Origin: Dongia mobilis
GTDB lineage: Bacteria; Pseudomonadota; Alphaproteobacteria; Dongiales; Dongiaceae
Direction: 5' to 3'
NCBI RefSeq assembly: GCF_004363235.1
Contig: NZ_SNYW01000011.1
Location: forward strand, 224,691-288,690
DNA: 64,000 nt
The translations under genes and the position numbers were made by a program. How positions within the stretch are numbered: the first letter of the stretch is position 1; every line of letters starts with the position of its first letter. Positions 1-9,606 of this stretch are shown here, piece after piece. Under the pieces are notes generated by a model. The model did not search any database, was not told the origin of the DNA, and was given only the letters and a program-made list of their open reading frames with translations.

Positions 1-1398
1 CTCGGTCGAGTAGCCGAGGAAGTCGGTGGCGCCGAGGCGCTGGCGGATTTCGAACCAGATCTTTTCCGTGGCCGCCTCGCCGGAGCCGGCCCAGGCGGCG
101 CGGCTGCGCTCGCGCTGCTTCTCGAGCTCGGCATTGAAGCCGTCGACATCGACCTCCATCCCCTTGTCGCGCAGGATCGACTGGGTGAGATCGAGCGGGA
201 AGCCGCGGCTGTCGGAGAGCGCAAAGGCGACGCTGCCGGAAAGCTTGCCATCGGCGGTGAGGCCGCTTTTGGTCGCGATGGCGCCCTCGAGTTCTTTCAG
301 GCCCGTTTCGAGCGTCTGCTTGAAGCGGGTCTCCTCCAGCTTCAGCGTCTCCGTGATCACCGCCTCGGCACGACCGAGTTCGGGATAGGCCTGTCCCATC
401 TCGCCAACCAGCGCCGGGACCAGCTTCCACATCAGCGGGTCCTTGGCACCGAGGAGATGCGCATGGCGCATGGCGCGCCGCATGATCCGGCGCAGCACAT
501 AGCCACGGCCGTCATTAGAGGGCATGACACCGTCCGCCACTAGGAAGGCGCTGGAGCGCAGATGGTCGGCGATCACGCGATGGCTGACATTGAGCGGGCC
601 GTCGGGATCGGTGCCGGACGCGTGCGCCGACGCCTCGATCAGGTTGCGCATGAGGTCGATGTCGTAATTGTCGTGCTTGCCCTGGAGCACGGCGGCGAGA
701 CGCTCGAGCCCCATGCCGGTATCGATCGAGGGACGCGGCAGGTTGATGCGCTCGGTCTTGGTCACCTGCTCGAACTGCATGAAGACCAGGTTCCAGATCT
801 CGATGAAGCGATCGCCATCCGCATCGGGCGAGCCCGGGGGTCCGCCCGGAATGCCCTCGCCATGATCGTAGAAGATTTCCGAGCACGGGCCGCAGGGACC
901 GGTATCGCCCATGGCCCAGAAATTGTCCGAGGTCGGGATGCGGATGATGCGCTGATCCGGGAGACCGGCGATCTTCTTCCACAGGTTGAACGCCTCGTCG
1001 TCGTCGATATAGACGGTGACGGTGAGCTTGTCCTTCGGCAGGCCGTATTCCCGGGTGATCAGATTCCAGGCAAGTTCGATCGCGCGGTCCTTGAAATAGT
1101 CGCCGAAGCTGAAATTGCCCAGCATCTCGAAAAAGGTGTGGTGCCGGGCGGTATAGCCGACATTCTCGAGGTCGTTATGCTTGCCACCGGCACGGACACA
1201 TTTCTGGGCGGTGGAGGCGCGGACATAGTCGCGCTTCTCTGCCCCGGTGAAGACGTTCTTGAACTGGACCATGCCCGAATTCACGAACATCAAGGTGGGG
1301 TCGTTGCGCGGGACAAGCGGCGAAGAGGGGACGATCTCGTGACCCTGTTGACGGAAATAATCCAGGAAAACCCGGCGGATATCGTTGGCGGTCTGCAT
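1..1398 (-). CDS. alaS: Alanyl-tRNA synthetase, N-terminal part (runs off the window edge)
   Basis: The enzyme charges tRNA-Ala with alanine in the cytoplasm. Reading the minus strand from the ATG at 1398 gives 466 uninterrupted codons that open [15 protein letters not shown] and contain [22 protein letters not shown] and [20 protein letters not shown]. These are the class II catalytic-core blocks typical of AlaRS. The tRNA-recognition, editing and C-terminal domains (about 400 more residues in the family) lie beyond position 1. It is divergent from moaA across 208 bp. The start fits the usual AlaRS N-terminus. Confidence 0.96.
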   Translation of the reverse strand, partial: MQTANDIRRVFLDYFRQQGHEIVPSSPLVPRNDPTLMFVNSGMVQFKNVFTGAEKRDYVRASTAQKCVRAGGKHNDLENVGYTARHHTFFEMLGNFSFGDYFKDRAIELAWNLITREYGLPKDKLTVTVYIDDDEAFNLWKKIAGLPDQRIIRIPTSDNFWAMGDTGPCGPCSEIFYDHGEGIPGGPPGSPDADGDRFIEIWNLVFMQFEQVTKTERINLPRPSIDTGMGLERLAAVLQGKHDNYDIDLMRNLIEASAHASGTDPDGPLNVSHRVIADHLRSSAFLVADGVMPSNDGRGYVLRRIMRRAMRHAHLLGAKDPLMWKLVPALVGEMGQAYPELGRAEAVITETLKLEETRFKQTLETGLKELEGAIATKSGLTADGKLSGSVAFALSDSRGFPLDLTQSILRDKGMEVDVDGFNAELEKQRERSRAAWAGSGEAATEKIWFEIRQRLGATDFLGYSTE

Positions 1399-1606
1399 CT
1401 TTGAACCCGAAAGCGTGGCTGCTGGCCGTGTTGCGGCGCGAAAGATGATTATTTAGAGTTTTTCCAGCCCAAACAAGGCATTTAAGGGCGGAATTCCCCT
1501 GATTGCCCCTGGATTTGCGGGGCCATCGCCCGCCCCCGGCGCATGGCTGGAAACCCCTTTGACAATTGGGGAGGAAAATCCGCCCTGCTCCCCCTATATT
1601 CCGCCC

Positions 1607-2671
1607 ATGGACACGCCCGTCACCAGCCAGGCCCGGGAAGGGGCCGAGCAACAGCCAGCGCCGAAGATCGACCCGCCCATGATCGATCCGTTCGGCCGGC
1701 GCATTTCCTATCTGCGCGTCTCGGTGACCGACCGCTGCGATTTCCGCTGCGTTTATTGCATGGCGGAGGACATGACCTTCCTGCCAAAGGCGGAAATCCT
1801 CAGCCTGGAGGAATTGGACCGGCTGTGCTCGGCCTTCGTTGGGCTGGGCGTCCGCAAGCTGCGTCTGACCGGCGGCGAACCGCTGGTGCGCAAGGGGATA
1901 ATGGGGCTGATCCGCAACCTGTCCCGGCATCTCGACAGCGGTGCGCTGGAGGAACTGACCCTCACCACCAATGGCAGCCAGCTCGGCAAGTATGCCCGGG
2001 AACTGGCCGATTGCGGCGTAAGGCGGGTCAATGTCTCGATCGATTCGCTCGACCCCGAGAAATTCACCCGCATCACCCGCTGGGGGAAGCTGGAGCCGGT
2101 GCTGGCGGGCATCCAGGCCGCCAAGGATGCGGGCATCCGCGTCAAGCTGAATACCGTGGCGCTCAAGGGCGTCAATGACGACGAGTTCTATCGCCTCATC
2201 GAATGGTGCGGCGAGAACGGCCACGACATCACCTTCATCGAGGTGATGCCGATGGGCGATATCGGCGGCGAGAACCGGGTCGACCAGTTCTATCCCATCT
2301 CGCTGCTCCGGTCACATCTCGCCAAGCGCTGGACGCTGACCGAGAACAGCCATCGCAGTGGCGGCCCGGCGCGTTATGTGACACTGGAGGAAACCGGCCA
2401 GCGGGTCGGCTTCATCACGCCGCTTACCCATAATTTCTGTGAATCCTGTAACCGCGTGCGCCTGACCTGTACCGGCACGCTCTATATGTGCCTGGGGCAG
2501 GACGATGCGGCGGATCTCAGGGCACCGCTGCGCCAGAGCGAATCGGACGAGGCGCTGGTCGCCGCCATCCGCGAGGCGATCACCCGCAAACCGAAGGGAC
2601 ATGATTTCATCATCGACCGCCGCCACAGCGGCCCGGCCGTCGAGCGGCATATGAGCGTCACCGGCGGCTGA
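1607..2671 (+). CDS. moaA: GTP 3',8-cyclase, molybdenum cofactor biosynthesis protein A
   Basis: A radical-SAM enzyme that turns GTP into 3',8-cyclo-7,8-dihydro-GTP, the first step of molybdopterin synthesis. The 354-residue product has the N-terminal [4Fe-4S] motif CDFRCVYC (C44, C48, C51), the SAM-binding TGGEPL block, and the second cluster motif C278-x2-C281-x13-C295. It ends in the Gly-Gly pair MoaA needs. An upstream in-frame ATG at 1559 would add 16 unconserved residues, so the ATG at 1607 is preferred. No moaC or moaE is adjacent. The cofactor it helps make is needed by the molybdenum hydroxylase at 43.4-46.2 kb. Confidence 0.95.
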   Translation: MDTPVTSQAREGAEQQPAPKIDPPMIDPFGRRISYLRVSVTDRCDFRCVYCMAEDMTFLPKAEILSLEELDRLCSAFVGLGVRKLRLTGGEPLVRKGIMGLIRNLSRHLDSGALEELTLTTNGSQLGKYARELADCGVRRVNVSIDSLDPEKFTRITRWGKLEPVLAGIQAAKDAGIRVKLNTVALKGVNDDEFYRLIEWCGENGHDITFIEVMPMGDIGGENRVDQFYPISLLRSHLAKRWTLTENSHRSGGPARYVTLEETGQRVGFITPLTHNFCESCNRVRLTCTGTLYMCLGQDDAADLRAPLRQSESDEALVAAIREAITRKPKGHDFIIDRRHSGPAVERHMSVTGG

Positions 2672-2682
2672 CCCACTAAATC

Positions 2683-2755
2683 GTCATGGCCCGATTTCGT
2701 CGGGCCACCCACGCATGGCGGCCGTCGCCGACGGGGGGCGGGGGCGGGGAATGAC
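2683..2755. repeat. Degenerate copy of a GTCATG...CCACG intergenic inverted repeat
   Basis: The first arm (2683-2713) begins GTCATGGCCCG, is internally palindromic (GGCCCGA..TCGGGCC) and ends CCACCCACG. A degenerate partner ends in GAATGAC at 2755. The same architecture recurs at 39492-39572 and 57378-57463, and as a half copy at 4416-4447. It lies between the moaA stop and the convergent end of the next gene. It could form a cruciform or act as a weak bidirectional terminator. Confidence 0.55.
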
Positions 2756-2781
2756 CGCAACGCCGAATCTTACGGAAAGTC

Positions 2782-3414
2782 CTAGTTGATAATCACCTGG
2801 TGGGCGAAGTCCCTGCCGTCCGAGATGGTGACCTGGGTGAAGCCCAGCAGTTTCAGGAGATCGAAGAAGGTGGCCTCTTCCGGCTGGGTGTTCTTCTGGA
2901 AGAACGGCGTCGAGCGCGCCACCAGCGTCAGGGTCGCGAACAGGGCCCGCGCGCGGTAGAGCGTATCCAGCGAGCCGTCATGCAGCGCCACGATGATCAG
3001 TTTCTGCGAATGGTCGCCCTTGGTGAAGATAGCGTAATCGGGCGCGTATTGCGCCGCCAACTGTTGGCGCGCCATGCCGATGACGAAACCCTGGCGACGA
3101 ATCTCGTCGCTGTCGGGCAGGGTCACGACGCGGCTCGGATAATGTTCGACCGTTTCCGGTTTCGGATAGTAGTAGCCCTCGTGGTGGTCGCCCACCTCTT
3201 CATCGGCCTGTTGCGCCATGTCCTCGATCGAGGTGCCCTCCGGCAGGATCAGATCGGGATCGATGATGATGTCGGTGCTCGGCGTCTCGATCGCTGGCGC
3301 CCCGGTCTGGGTTTCCTGGGCCAGGCTGGAGCCAATAGGAAACGCCGTCAGCAGGACGCCCCCGCACAGCGCCGCCAGGCACAATCCTCGCCGGAAAATC
3401 CCCAAAGCACGCAT
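2782..3414 (-). CDS. Secreted protein of unknown function
   Basis: A 210-residue product with a clear N-terminal signal peptide: a basic start (RRG), a hydrophobic stretch, and likely cleavage after SSLA before QETQ. This puts it in the periplasm. The mature part has an acidic linker (residues 30-75), a [19 protein letters not shown] block, and a C-terminal alpha/beta-looking domain ending [10 protein letters not shown]. The ATG at 3414 has a strong GGGGGAT ribosome site; a TTG 12 bases upstream is less likely. I do not recognise a catalytic motif. The gene is divergent from nadK and convergent with moaA. Confidence 0.75.
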   Translation of the reverse strand: MRALGIFRRGLCLAALCGGVLLTAFPIGSSLAQETQTGAPAIETPSTDIIIDPDLILPEGTSIEDMAQQADEEVGDHHEGYYYPKPETVEHYPSRVVTLPDSDEIRRQGFVIGMARQQLAAQYAPDYAIFTKGDHSQKLIIVALHDGSLDTLYRARALFATLTLVARSTPFFQKNTQPEEATFFDLLKLLGFTQVTISDGRDFAHQVIIN

Positions 3415-3572
3415 ACCATCCCCCAATGGCCATAAACGAAGCGGGGCCTAGACTGCGTCGCCCCGGCCGCTTTGGCAAGCCGCTCCGCAAGCCACTACCT
3501 ATCGCCGCAATCCTCTGGCTATACTGCCGCCCGCCAGAGAACCTGGGGCCGGGGGCAGAGGGGGATAAAAGC

Positions 3573-4337
3573 TTGAGCCTGTCCAACATCGCCTTTGTCG
3601 CCGCCGAATCCCCGGATGCCCAGGCAGCCCTCAGGGAGCTGACCGCCCGCTATGGGCCAGGAGATCCCGGTGCGGAAACAATCGTGGTACTGGGCGGCGA
3701 CGGCACCATGCTGCGCGCCCTCCATGACACGATGACCCGGCCGGTGCGCATCTTCGGCATGAATTGCGGCACCGTCGGCTTCCTGATGAACCGCTACGAC
3801 GCGGCCGGCCTTGCCGAGCGCATTGCGCGAGCCGAGCAGGTCACGCTGCACCCGCTGCAGATGGTGGCCAAGACCAGCGACGGCGTCGAACATCGCCTGC
3901 TGGCCGTCAACGAGGTGTCCCTGCTGCGCGAATCCGCCCAGGCCGCCAAGATCAAGCTGGAGATCGACGGTCGCCAGCGTATGGACGAACTGGTTTGCGA
4001 CGGCGTCATCGTGGCAACACCGGCCGGCAGTACCGCCTACAACCTGTCAGCCCATGGGCCGATCCTGCCGCTTTCCTCGGCCGTGCTGGCCTTGACGCCG
4101 ATCAGCCCGTTCCGGCCACGGCGCTGGCGCGGCGCCATCCTGCCGCAGCGCGCAAGGCTGCGTTTCGTCATCCACGAGCCGGAACGCCGGCCGGTCAGCG
4201 CCACCGCCGATTTCACCGAGGTCCGCGCCGTCTCGGAAGTGACCGTGTGCCAGGATCAGAGCATCGCGCTCACCCTGCTCTTCGACCCCGAGCATCACCT
4301 GGAAGAGCGCATCCTGCAGGAGCAGTTCCAGGGGTAG
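3573..4337 (+). CDS. nadK: NAD kinase
   Basis: Phosphorylates NAD to NADP in the cytoplasm. The 254-residue product has the signature GGDGT (residues 41-45), the [13 protein letters not shown] loop, the NEV motif following the inner strand, and [16 protein letters not shown], all diagnostic of the family. I chose the TTG at 3573 because it is preceded by a purine-rich GAGGGGGAT ribosome site and gives the short alphaproteobacterial length. An ATG at 3426 would add about 49 low-complexity residues that also overlap the divergent gene. Confidence 0.93.
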   Translation: MSLSNIAFVAAESPDAQAALRELTARYGPGDPGAETIVVLGGDGTMLRALHDTMTRPVRIFGMNCGTVGFLMNRYDAAGLAERIARAEQVTLHPLQMVAKTSDGVEHRLLAVNEVSLLRESAQAAKIKLEIDGRQRMDELVCDGVIVATPAGSTAYNLSAHGPILPLSSAVLALTPISPFRPRRWRGAILPQRARLRFVIHEPERRPVSATADFTEVRAVSEVTVCQDQSIALTLLFDPEHHLEERILQEQFQG

Positions 4338-4415
4338 CGGGCTCTATGCCGCGAGGCTGGATCGCCGGGTCAAGCCCCGAGACGAAAATGAAATTGCGCC
4401 GAAATCGATAAGGCC

Positions 4416-4447
4416 GTCATGCCCGGGCTGGTCCCCGGCATCCACTA
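4416..4447. repeat. Half copy of the GTCATG...CCACG intergenic repeat
   Basis: A single 32-base arm starting GTCATGCCCGGG and ending GGCATCCACTA. It matches the left arms at 39492 and 57378. It sits in the 107 bp gap after nadK and overlaps the last codons of the convergent gene by three bases. No matching right arm is visible. Confidence 0.5.
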
Positions 4448-5383
4448 TCGTTGTCCGCCAGCCTGTTCCTGCGCAAAGCTGCAGATGTCGCCCATCAGCC
4501 GCTCGATATCCGCCTTCAGGCCGGGAAAGCCGTCATGCTTCTCGATCCGGTCCTCGTCCATGTAGAGGCCGCGATTGACCTCGATCTGCAGGGAATGGCG
4601 CCCCTGCCACGGGCGACCGAAACGCTGTACCAGCTCGGCCCCCTTGAACGGGTGGTTGATCTCCACCGAATAGCCCATGTCGCGCAGGCGCATTGCCACG
4701 AATTCGGTGAAGGCCGGATCGCAGCTTTCCCCCTCGCGATCGCCCAAAACAAAATCGTCGCGCGGGATGCTCCTGCCCTGCTGCCGTCCGGTCGTGCGCA
4801 TGGAGTGGCAATTGACGTGCCAGACGGCGCCGAACCGCGCCACGCGGTCGTCCAGCATGGCTTCGAGTTCGGCAAAATAGGGACGGTGATAGCCTTCGAT
4901 CCGGGCCATGATCTCGGCGACGCGCAAGGGGCGGTCATAGATGTCGACGCGGCCCTTGATCAGCCGGCGCACCAGGCCGAGGCCCATCTCGGCCTTCTCC
5001 GTCGCGCGAACGGGACGCGGCCAGGGTTCCGCCAGCATGGCGCAATCGATCTCGTCCTCGTGCCGATTGGGATCGATATAGGCGCGCGGAAACAGCGCCT
5101 TGAGGAACCCGGCGCCACGTTCGGGCGCCGCTTCATAGAGGTCGTCGACAAAGGCATCCTCGGCCCGGCGCAACAGGTCGCGCGGCACGGCATGATTGAA
5201 ATCCGTCGGATAGGCATACCCGGAATGGGGCGAATCGAATACGACCGGCGCCGCCGCGATGTCTGCATCGGGCTCGTAGCGCACCAGGACACCTGGCAGG
5301 TGCTTGATCCGTTCCACCAAGGTCGCCGTACCTGACTTGCCAATACCTGCCTCCCCGGTATGCTCTCCCCATTCGTCCGTCAA
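4445..5383 (-). CDS. N-formylglutamate amidohydrolase family protein
   Basis: A zinc-type hydrolase related to HutG of histidine degradation, which releases formate or an amine from N-acyl amino acids. Family blocks are visible: VVFDSPHSGYAYP, a FVDDLYEAAP segment, FPRAYIDPNR with the conserved D and R, GYHRPYFAEL, HVNCHSM and the C-terminal LQIEVNRGLYMDE. The start is uncertain. The TTG at 5383 leaves only 14 bp to the divergent argE start, while a GTG at 5317 gives more room for promoters and loses only unconserved residues. No hut genes are nearby, so the exact substrate is open. Confidence 0.85.
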   Translation of the reverse strand: MTDEWGEHTGEAGIGKSGTATLVERIKHLPGVLVRYEPDADIAAAPVVFDSPHSGYAYPTDFNHAVPRDLLRRAEDAFVDDLYEAAPERGAGFLKALFPRAYIDPNRHEDEIDCAMLAEPWPRPVRATEKAEMGLGLVRRLIKGRVDIYDRPLRVAEIMARIEGYHRPYFAELEAMLDDRVARFGAVWHVNCHSMRTTGRQQGRSIPRDDFVLGDREGESCDPAFTEFVAMRLRDMGYSVEINHPFKGAELVQRFGRPWQGRHSLQIEVNRGLYMDEDRIEKHDGFPGLKADIERLMGDICSFAQEQAGGQR

Positions 5384-5397
5384 TAGGAGTTCGCATA

Positions 5398-6558
5398 TTG
5401 GCCCCGCGACCGGAAAGCCTGGAAATGATCCGCCGCCTGGTGGCCTTCGACACCACCAGCCGGAATTCCAATCTCGATCTCATCGCCTTCGTCCAGGACT
5501 ACCTCGACGGCTTCGGTATCAGGAGCCAGTTGATGAAGGACGATACGGGGCAGAAAGCCAATCTCTATGCCACCATCGGGCCGGATGACCGGGCGGGCTA
5601 TGCCCTTTCCGGCCATACCGACGTGGTGCCGGTGGACGGGCAAGACTGGTCGAGCGATCCCTGGACCGTCAGGGAGGCGGACGGGCGTCTCTACGGCCGC
5701 GGCACCACCGACATGAAGGGTTTCGTGGCGGCGGTGCTCAATATCGTGCCGAAACTGACCGCGCGGGAACTTTCAACACCGGTCCACCTGCTGTTCTCCT
5801 ATGACGAGGAAGTGGGTTGTCTTGGCGTGCGCAAGGCGCTGGAGGTCATCAAGGACTTTCCCGTCAAGCCCAAGGGCTGCGTCATCGGCGAGCCCACGGC
5901 GATGAAGGTCGCCATCGCCCACAAGGGCAAGAAGAGCCTGCGCTGCCATGTCCACGGTTTCGAGTGCCACTCCTCGCTGGCGCCGCAGGGCGTCAATGCG
6001 GTCGAATATGCCGCCGAGGTAATCGGCTACCTCAAGCGCATGGGCCGCCGCTTCGCCAAGGAAGGCCCCTTCGACCACGACTACGACGTGCCACATACCA
6101 CCGTGCATACCGGCATCGTCAAAGGCGGCACAGCGCTCAACATCGTGCCCAAGGATTGCAGTTTCGACTTCGAGTTCCGCTATCTGCCGATGCAGAAACC
6201 GGACGACCTGGTGGGCGAGGTGAAGCGCTTTGCCGAGCAGGAATTGCTGCGCGAGATGCGGTCCGTCAATGGCGAGAGCGGGTTTTCCTGGGAGCCGATT
6301 TCAGCCTTTCCCGGCCTGGATACCGCCGAGGATGCCGAGATCACGGTGATCGCCAAGGCGCTGACCCAGGCCAATGACACGATCAAGATCGCCTTCGGTA
6401 CGGAAGGCGGCCTTATCCAGCAGATCGACATCCCGACCGTGATCTGCGGGCCCGGCTCGATCGAACAGGCGCACAAACCCGATGAATGGGTGGCGCTCGA
6501 CCAGATCGCGCAATGCGAGGCGTTCCTGGAGCGCCTGGTGGCTAAGGTGAGCGCCTAG
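5398..6558 (+). CDS. argE: Acetylornithine deacetylase, M20 peptidase family
   Basis: Hydrolyses N2-acetylornithine to ornithine and acetate in arginine synthesis. The 386-residue product carries the M20 metal-binding blocks: GHTDVVPVDGQDW, the GRGTTDMKGF metal aspartate segment, YDEEVGCLGVRK with the Glu-Glu pair, IGEPTAMKV, and the C-terminal GTEGGLIQ. The start is a TTG preceded by AGGAG nine bases upstream. Its stop overlaps the convergent panE-type gene stop by two bases. Related M20 enzymes act on other N-acyl amino acids, but the whole-length pattern fits ArgE well. Confidence 0.88.
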   Translation: MAPRPESLEMIRRLVAFDTTSRNSNLDLIAFVQDYLDGFGIRSQLMKDDTGQKANLYATIGPDDRAGYALSGHTDVVPVDGQDWSSDPWTVREADGRLYGRGTTDMKGFVAAVLNIVPKLTARELSTPVHLLFSYDEEVGCLGVRKALEVIKDFPVKPKGCVIGEPTAMKVAIAHKGKKSLRCHVHGFECHSSLAPQGVNAVEYAAEVIGYLKRMGRRFAKEGPFDHDYDVPHTTVHTGIVKGGTALNIVPKDCSFDFEFRYLPMQKPDDLVGEVKRFAEQELLREMRSVNGESGFSWEPISAFPGLDTAEDAEITVIAKALTQANDTIKIAFGTEGGLIQQIDIPTVICGPGSIEQAHKPDEWVALDQIAQCEAFLERLVAKVSA

Positions 6559-7529
6559 ACAAGCCCGGCCACCGCCGCCTTCTGGCGGGTGAGCGCATAG
6601 ATCATGTCGATCGCAGGCGTGGGCACCGAAACCAGGCGGCCAAGCTCGGCGACGGCCCCGACGATCGCGTCGAGTTCGATTGGCCGGCCGCGTTCGAAAT
6701 CCTGCAGCATCGAGGTCTTGTGGGCACCGATGGCGGCGGCACCGTCGATGCGGCGTTCGATATCAACCGGCATCTTGACTCCCAGCGCATTCGCCACCGC
6801 CTCGGCCTCAAGCATCATGGCCTTGGCGACGGCGCGGGTGCCGGGTTCGGTGCAGAGGCGGTCGAGGGTGGCGCCGGTCAGCGCCGTCAACGGATTGAAG
6901 GCGACATTGCCCCAGAGCTTGACCCACATTTCCGTGCGGATGTCGGTGCGGACCGGCGCCTTGAGGCCGGCAGCGATGAGAGCGCGGCTGAATTTCGTGA
7001 CACGATCGGATTTCTCGCCGGTGGGCTCGCCGAGGGTAAAGCGGTCGCCCTCGACATGCTTCAGGATGCCAGGTTCAACGATCTCGGCCGCCGGATAGAC
7101 CACACAGCCGATTATCCGTTCCGGCCCGATATGCCGCCATTGCGCGTCACCCGGATCGACGCTGGCTAGGCGGCGGCCCTCAAGCGCGCCGCCCACCCCA
7201 TGGAAATACCACCAGGGTACGCCGTTGACCGCCATCACCACAGCCGTGTCCGGGCCGAACATGGGGGCAAGCTTGTCGGCCAGCGGCGGTACGGATTGCG
7301 CCTTCAGGGCGATGATGACGAAATCCTGGATACCGGCAGAGGCGGGATCGTCAGTTGCCTGGGGCCGAACGGTGAAACTGTCCCCACCATGCTGCACGAC
7401 GAGGCCGTTTTGCTTCATGGCGGCGAGATGTGCGCCGCGCGCGATCAGGGTCACCTCCTCGCCGGCGCGGGCGAGATAGGCACCCATGAGGCCGCCGATG
7501 GCACCGGCACCGTAGATCGCGATCTTCAT
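6555..7529 (-). CDS. 2-dehydropantoate 2-reductase family protein
   Basis: An NADP-dependent ketopantoate reductase-type enzyme of 324 residues. The Rossmann motif GAGAIGGLMGAYLARAG is at residues 7-23. The C-terminal helical domain has the conserved EMWVKLWGNVAFNPLTALTGA block with the catalytic Lys and Asn. A four-base ATGA overlap with the upstream acyl-CoA ligase gene shows the two are co-transcribed. Paralogues of PanE often sit in catabolic operons, and here the partner is a CoA ligase rather than panB or panC. Pantothenate synthesis is therefore possible but not proven. Confidence 0.85.
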   Translation of the reverse strand: MKIAIYGAGAIGGLMGAYLARAGEEVTLIARGAHLAAMKQNGLVVQHGGDSFTVRPQATDDPASAGIQDFVIIALKAQSVPPLADKLAPMFGPDTAVVMAVNGVPWWYFHGVGGALEGRRLASVDPGDAQWRHIGPERIIGCVVYPAAEIVEPGILKHVEGDRFTLGEPTGEKSDRVTKFSRALIAAGLKAPVRTDIRTEMWVKLWGNVAFNPLTALTGATLDRLCTEPGTRAVAKAMMLEAEAVANALGVKMPVDIERRIDGAAAIGAHKTSMLQDFERGRPIELDAIVGAVAELGRLVSVPTPAIDMIYALTRQKAAVAGLV

Positions 7530-9043
7530 GAAGAGAGGCCCAGCTTCTGCGCCAGGCCGATTCGCTGCAGCTTGCCGGTGGCACCCTTGGGGATTTCGGC
7601 CAGGAAGAGGATCTTCTTCGGCACCTTGAAATCGGCAAGACGCTGTGCCGCAAACTCGCGCAGGTCACGTTCGGTCGCAGCGGTTCCGTCCTTCAGCACG
7701 ACGGCCGCCGCCACCTCCTCCCCCAACTTGTCGTGCGGCATGGCGAAGGTGACGATCTGCGCCACCGCCGGGTGTTCCATCAGCACGTCATCGACCTCGC
7801 GGGGCGAAATCTTTTCGCCGCCGCGGTTGATGATCTCCTTGAGGCGGCCGGTCAGGCTGACATAGCCCTCGCCGTCCATCACCCCCTGGTCGCCGGTGCG
7901 GAACCAGCCGTCGCGGAAGGCCTCGGCATTGGCCTTCGGGTTGTTGGCATAGCCCGGCGTCACGTTGGCGCCCCGGATCACGATTTCGCCCACCTCACCG
8001 GATTTCAGGAACAATCCGTCCTCGCCCATGATGGCGACCTCGGGCCCGGCGGCGATGCCGACCGAACCTGGCTTGCGCGCAGCCGGCGGCAGCGGGTTGC
8101 TGGCCATCTGATGCGCGGCCTCGGTCATGCCGTAGGATTCGATTACCGGGCAGCCGAAGGTCGCTTCCAGTTCCTTCATCACCGGCGGCGGCAGCGAGGC
8201 GGAGGACGAACGTATGAAGCGCAGCTTGCGCCGGGCGATGATCTCGGCATTGCCCTTGGCGCGCGCCAGGACCGTCTGGTGCATGGTCGGCACGGCAGAG
8301 TACCAGGTGGCCGCCGCTTCATCCAGTTGCGCGAAGAATTTTAGCGCATTGAAGCCAGACGGGCAGAAGACCGAGCCGCCGGCATGAAGCGAGGACAGGA
8401 GCGCGCCCACCAGGCCGTGGATATGGAAGAGAGGCATGATGACGAGGCTGCGGTCCCGGGGCGTGAGCGCCAGCGTGCGCGCGATGTTGCCGGCCGAGGT
8501 CATCAGATTGCGTTGGGTCAGCGGCACGATCTTCGGCCGTGAGGTCGTGCCGGAGGTGTGCAGCACCAGCGCCACGTCATCGGGCGAGGCAGCGTCCGCT
8601 ACATCGCCGCCCGCCGGCACCGAAAGCGAGAAGGCGCCGGCCGGGCCGGCGAGATCGGGGGCGAGTTCGATCACGCGGATCTTGCGCTTGGCGGCGATCT
8701 CGCGCGCCGGCGATTCGGCGCCTGCCGGCAGGATCAGTGCCTGCGCGTCGAGGTCGGAGAGGTAGAAATCGAATTCGTCGGCACGATAGGCGGCGTTGAG
8801 TGGGGCGGCGACGCAGTTCGCGGCAACGGCGAGGAAGGCTGCGGCCATTTCCGGACCATTTGGCATGACGATGGCGACCGCGTCGCGGCGGGCGATACCG
8901 ATGCCCCGCAGATCGGCGCCGACCCTTCTCGCCAATGCCGCCAGTTCACCGCGCGACATGTCACGGCGATCGGGCGCGCCGATCGCCGGCGCCTTTGCGT
9001 CGCCGTCGCTGAGCATTTCGGCAATGGCGGAAAACTGACTCAT
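7526..9043 (-). CDS. Acyl-CoA synthetase, AMP-forming (oxalyl-CoA ligase-like)
   Basis: An ANL-superfamily ligase of 505 residues that activates a carboxylate with ATP and CoA. Core motifs are present: LHTSGTTSRPKIVPLTQRN (P-loop), SYGMTEAAHQMASNPLPP (A5), GWFRTGDQGVMD, LTGRLKEIINRGGEKISP (hinge and A8), and the C-terminal catalytic lysine in KGATGKLQR. The hinge and A5 regions recall the AAE3/Pcs60 oxalate-CoA ligases. It is followed with overlap by the PanE-type gene, and preceded at 43 bp by a lipoprotein gene and a GMC oxidase gene on the same strand. It may therefore process an acid from that oxidase operon; the substrate is unknown. Confidence 0.86.
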   Translation of the reverse strand: MSQFSAIAEMLSDGDAKAPAIGAPDRRDMSRGELAALARRVGADLRGIGIARRDAVAIVMPNGPEMAAAFLAVAANCVAAPLNAAYRADEFDFYLSDLDAQALILPAGAESPAREIAAKRKIRVIELAPDLAGPAGAFSLSVPAGGDVADAASPDDVALVLHTSGTTSRPKIVPLTQRNLMTSAGNIARTLALTPRDRSLVIMPLFHIHGLVGALLSSLHAGGSVFCPSGFNALKFFAQLDEAAATWYSAVPTMHQTVLARAKGNAEIIARRKLRFIRSSSASLPPPVMKELEATFGCPVIESYGMTEAAHQMASNPLPPAARKPGSVGIAAGPEVAIMGEDGLFLKSGEVGEIVIRGANVTPGYANNPKANAEAFRDGWFRTGDQGVMDGEGYVSLTGRLKEIINRGGEKISPREVDDVLMEHPAVAQIVTFAMPHDKLGEEVAAAVVLKDGTAATERDLREFAAQRLADFKVPKKILFLAEIPKGATGKLQRIGLAQKLGLSS

Positions 9044-9086
9044 CTATCCATCCTCCCGATCGTTTAACGTTTTCGGCTGCGCCGCG

Positions 9087-9524
9087 TTATGGGGCAGTCG
9101 TCATTTCTAGCGGCTCGCAGGCGATCCTGCCACCCTGTGACGGCATGGCGCAGCGCGCCGCAAGCGCTCGCACTTTCCCGCGTCGCGCCGGCGTGAAGTC
9201 AACCTGCCCGACCGTGCCCAGCCAATCCGGATATTGGGCGCATTGCACGGTCTCGATCATCATGCGCGCAGCGCCATCGGGGCGCATGGTGAAGAGGCCA
9301 CCGTCGCCCTGCTGGGCAAAACTGTCCTGCCGGCTTTCGCGCGGTGCCAGTTCGCCGTAATCGCGCTCGACCCAATGGCCATAGATCAGGCGACAGGAAA
9401 TGGGTGTCGTGCCGGTATTCTGCAAACTGAACCGGACCGGGGCAGCGTCCGTTTGACCCGCCACGCCGGTGCAGGCGGCAGTCAAAGCCAGCAATGGCAG
9501 CAAGAAAGCAGGTCCTATCCGCAC
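9087..9524 (-). CDS. Small putative lipoprotein of unknown function
   Basis: A 145-residue product starting with GTG at 9524 behind an AAGGACGG ribosome site. It opens with a signal peptide, and LLALTAAC looks like a lipobox, placing the protein on a membrane. The mature part has a beta-rich look (RFSLQNTGTTPISCRLIYGHW) with cysteines that may form disulfides. Longer upstream reading overlaps the neighbouring GMC gene in another frame and is not real. No family is recognised. It lies between the GMC and CoA-ligase genes on the same strand. Confidence 0.7.
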   Translation of the reverse strand: MRIGPAFLLPLLALTAACTGVAGQTDAAPVRFSLQNTGTTPISCRLIYGHWVERDYGELAPRESRQDSFAQQGDGGLFTMRPDGAARMMIETVQCAQYPDWLGTVGQVDFTPARRGKVRALAARCAMPSQGGRIACEPLEMTTAP

Positions 9525-9606
9525 ACCCAATCCCGTCCTTGTTCGTGAAATCCGCCAGAAGTGGTGCGCATGGCGCCCGAGAGAGACCATCCTGTCAAGC
9601 ATTGCC

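Noticed and set aside
1399..1606. Molybdenum-cofactor riboswitch ahead of moaA
   Set aside because: The 208 bp gap was read for conserved paired elements but none could be recognised by eye; a covariance search would be decisive.
3426..3572. Longer N-terminus for NAD kinase starting at 3426
   Set aside because: It overlaps the divergent gene, is low-complexity basic sequence, and a TTG with a strong ribosome site at 3573 gives the family length.
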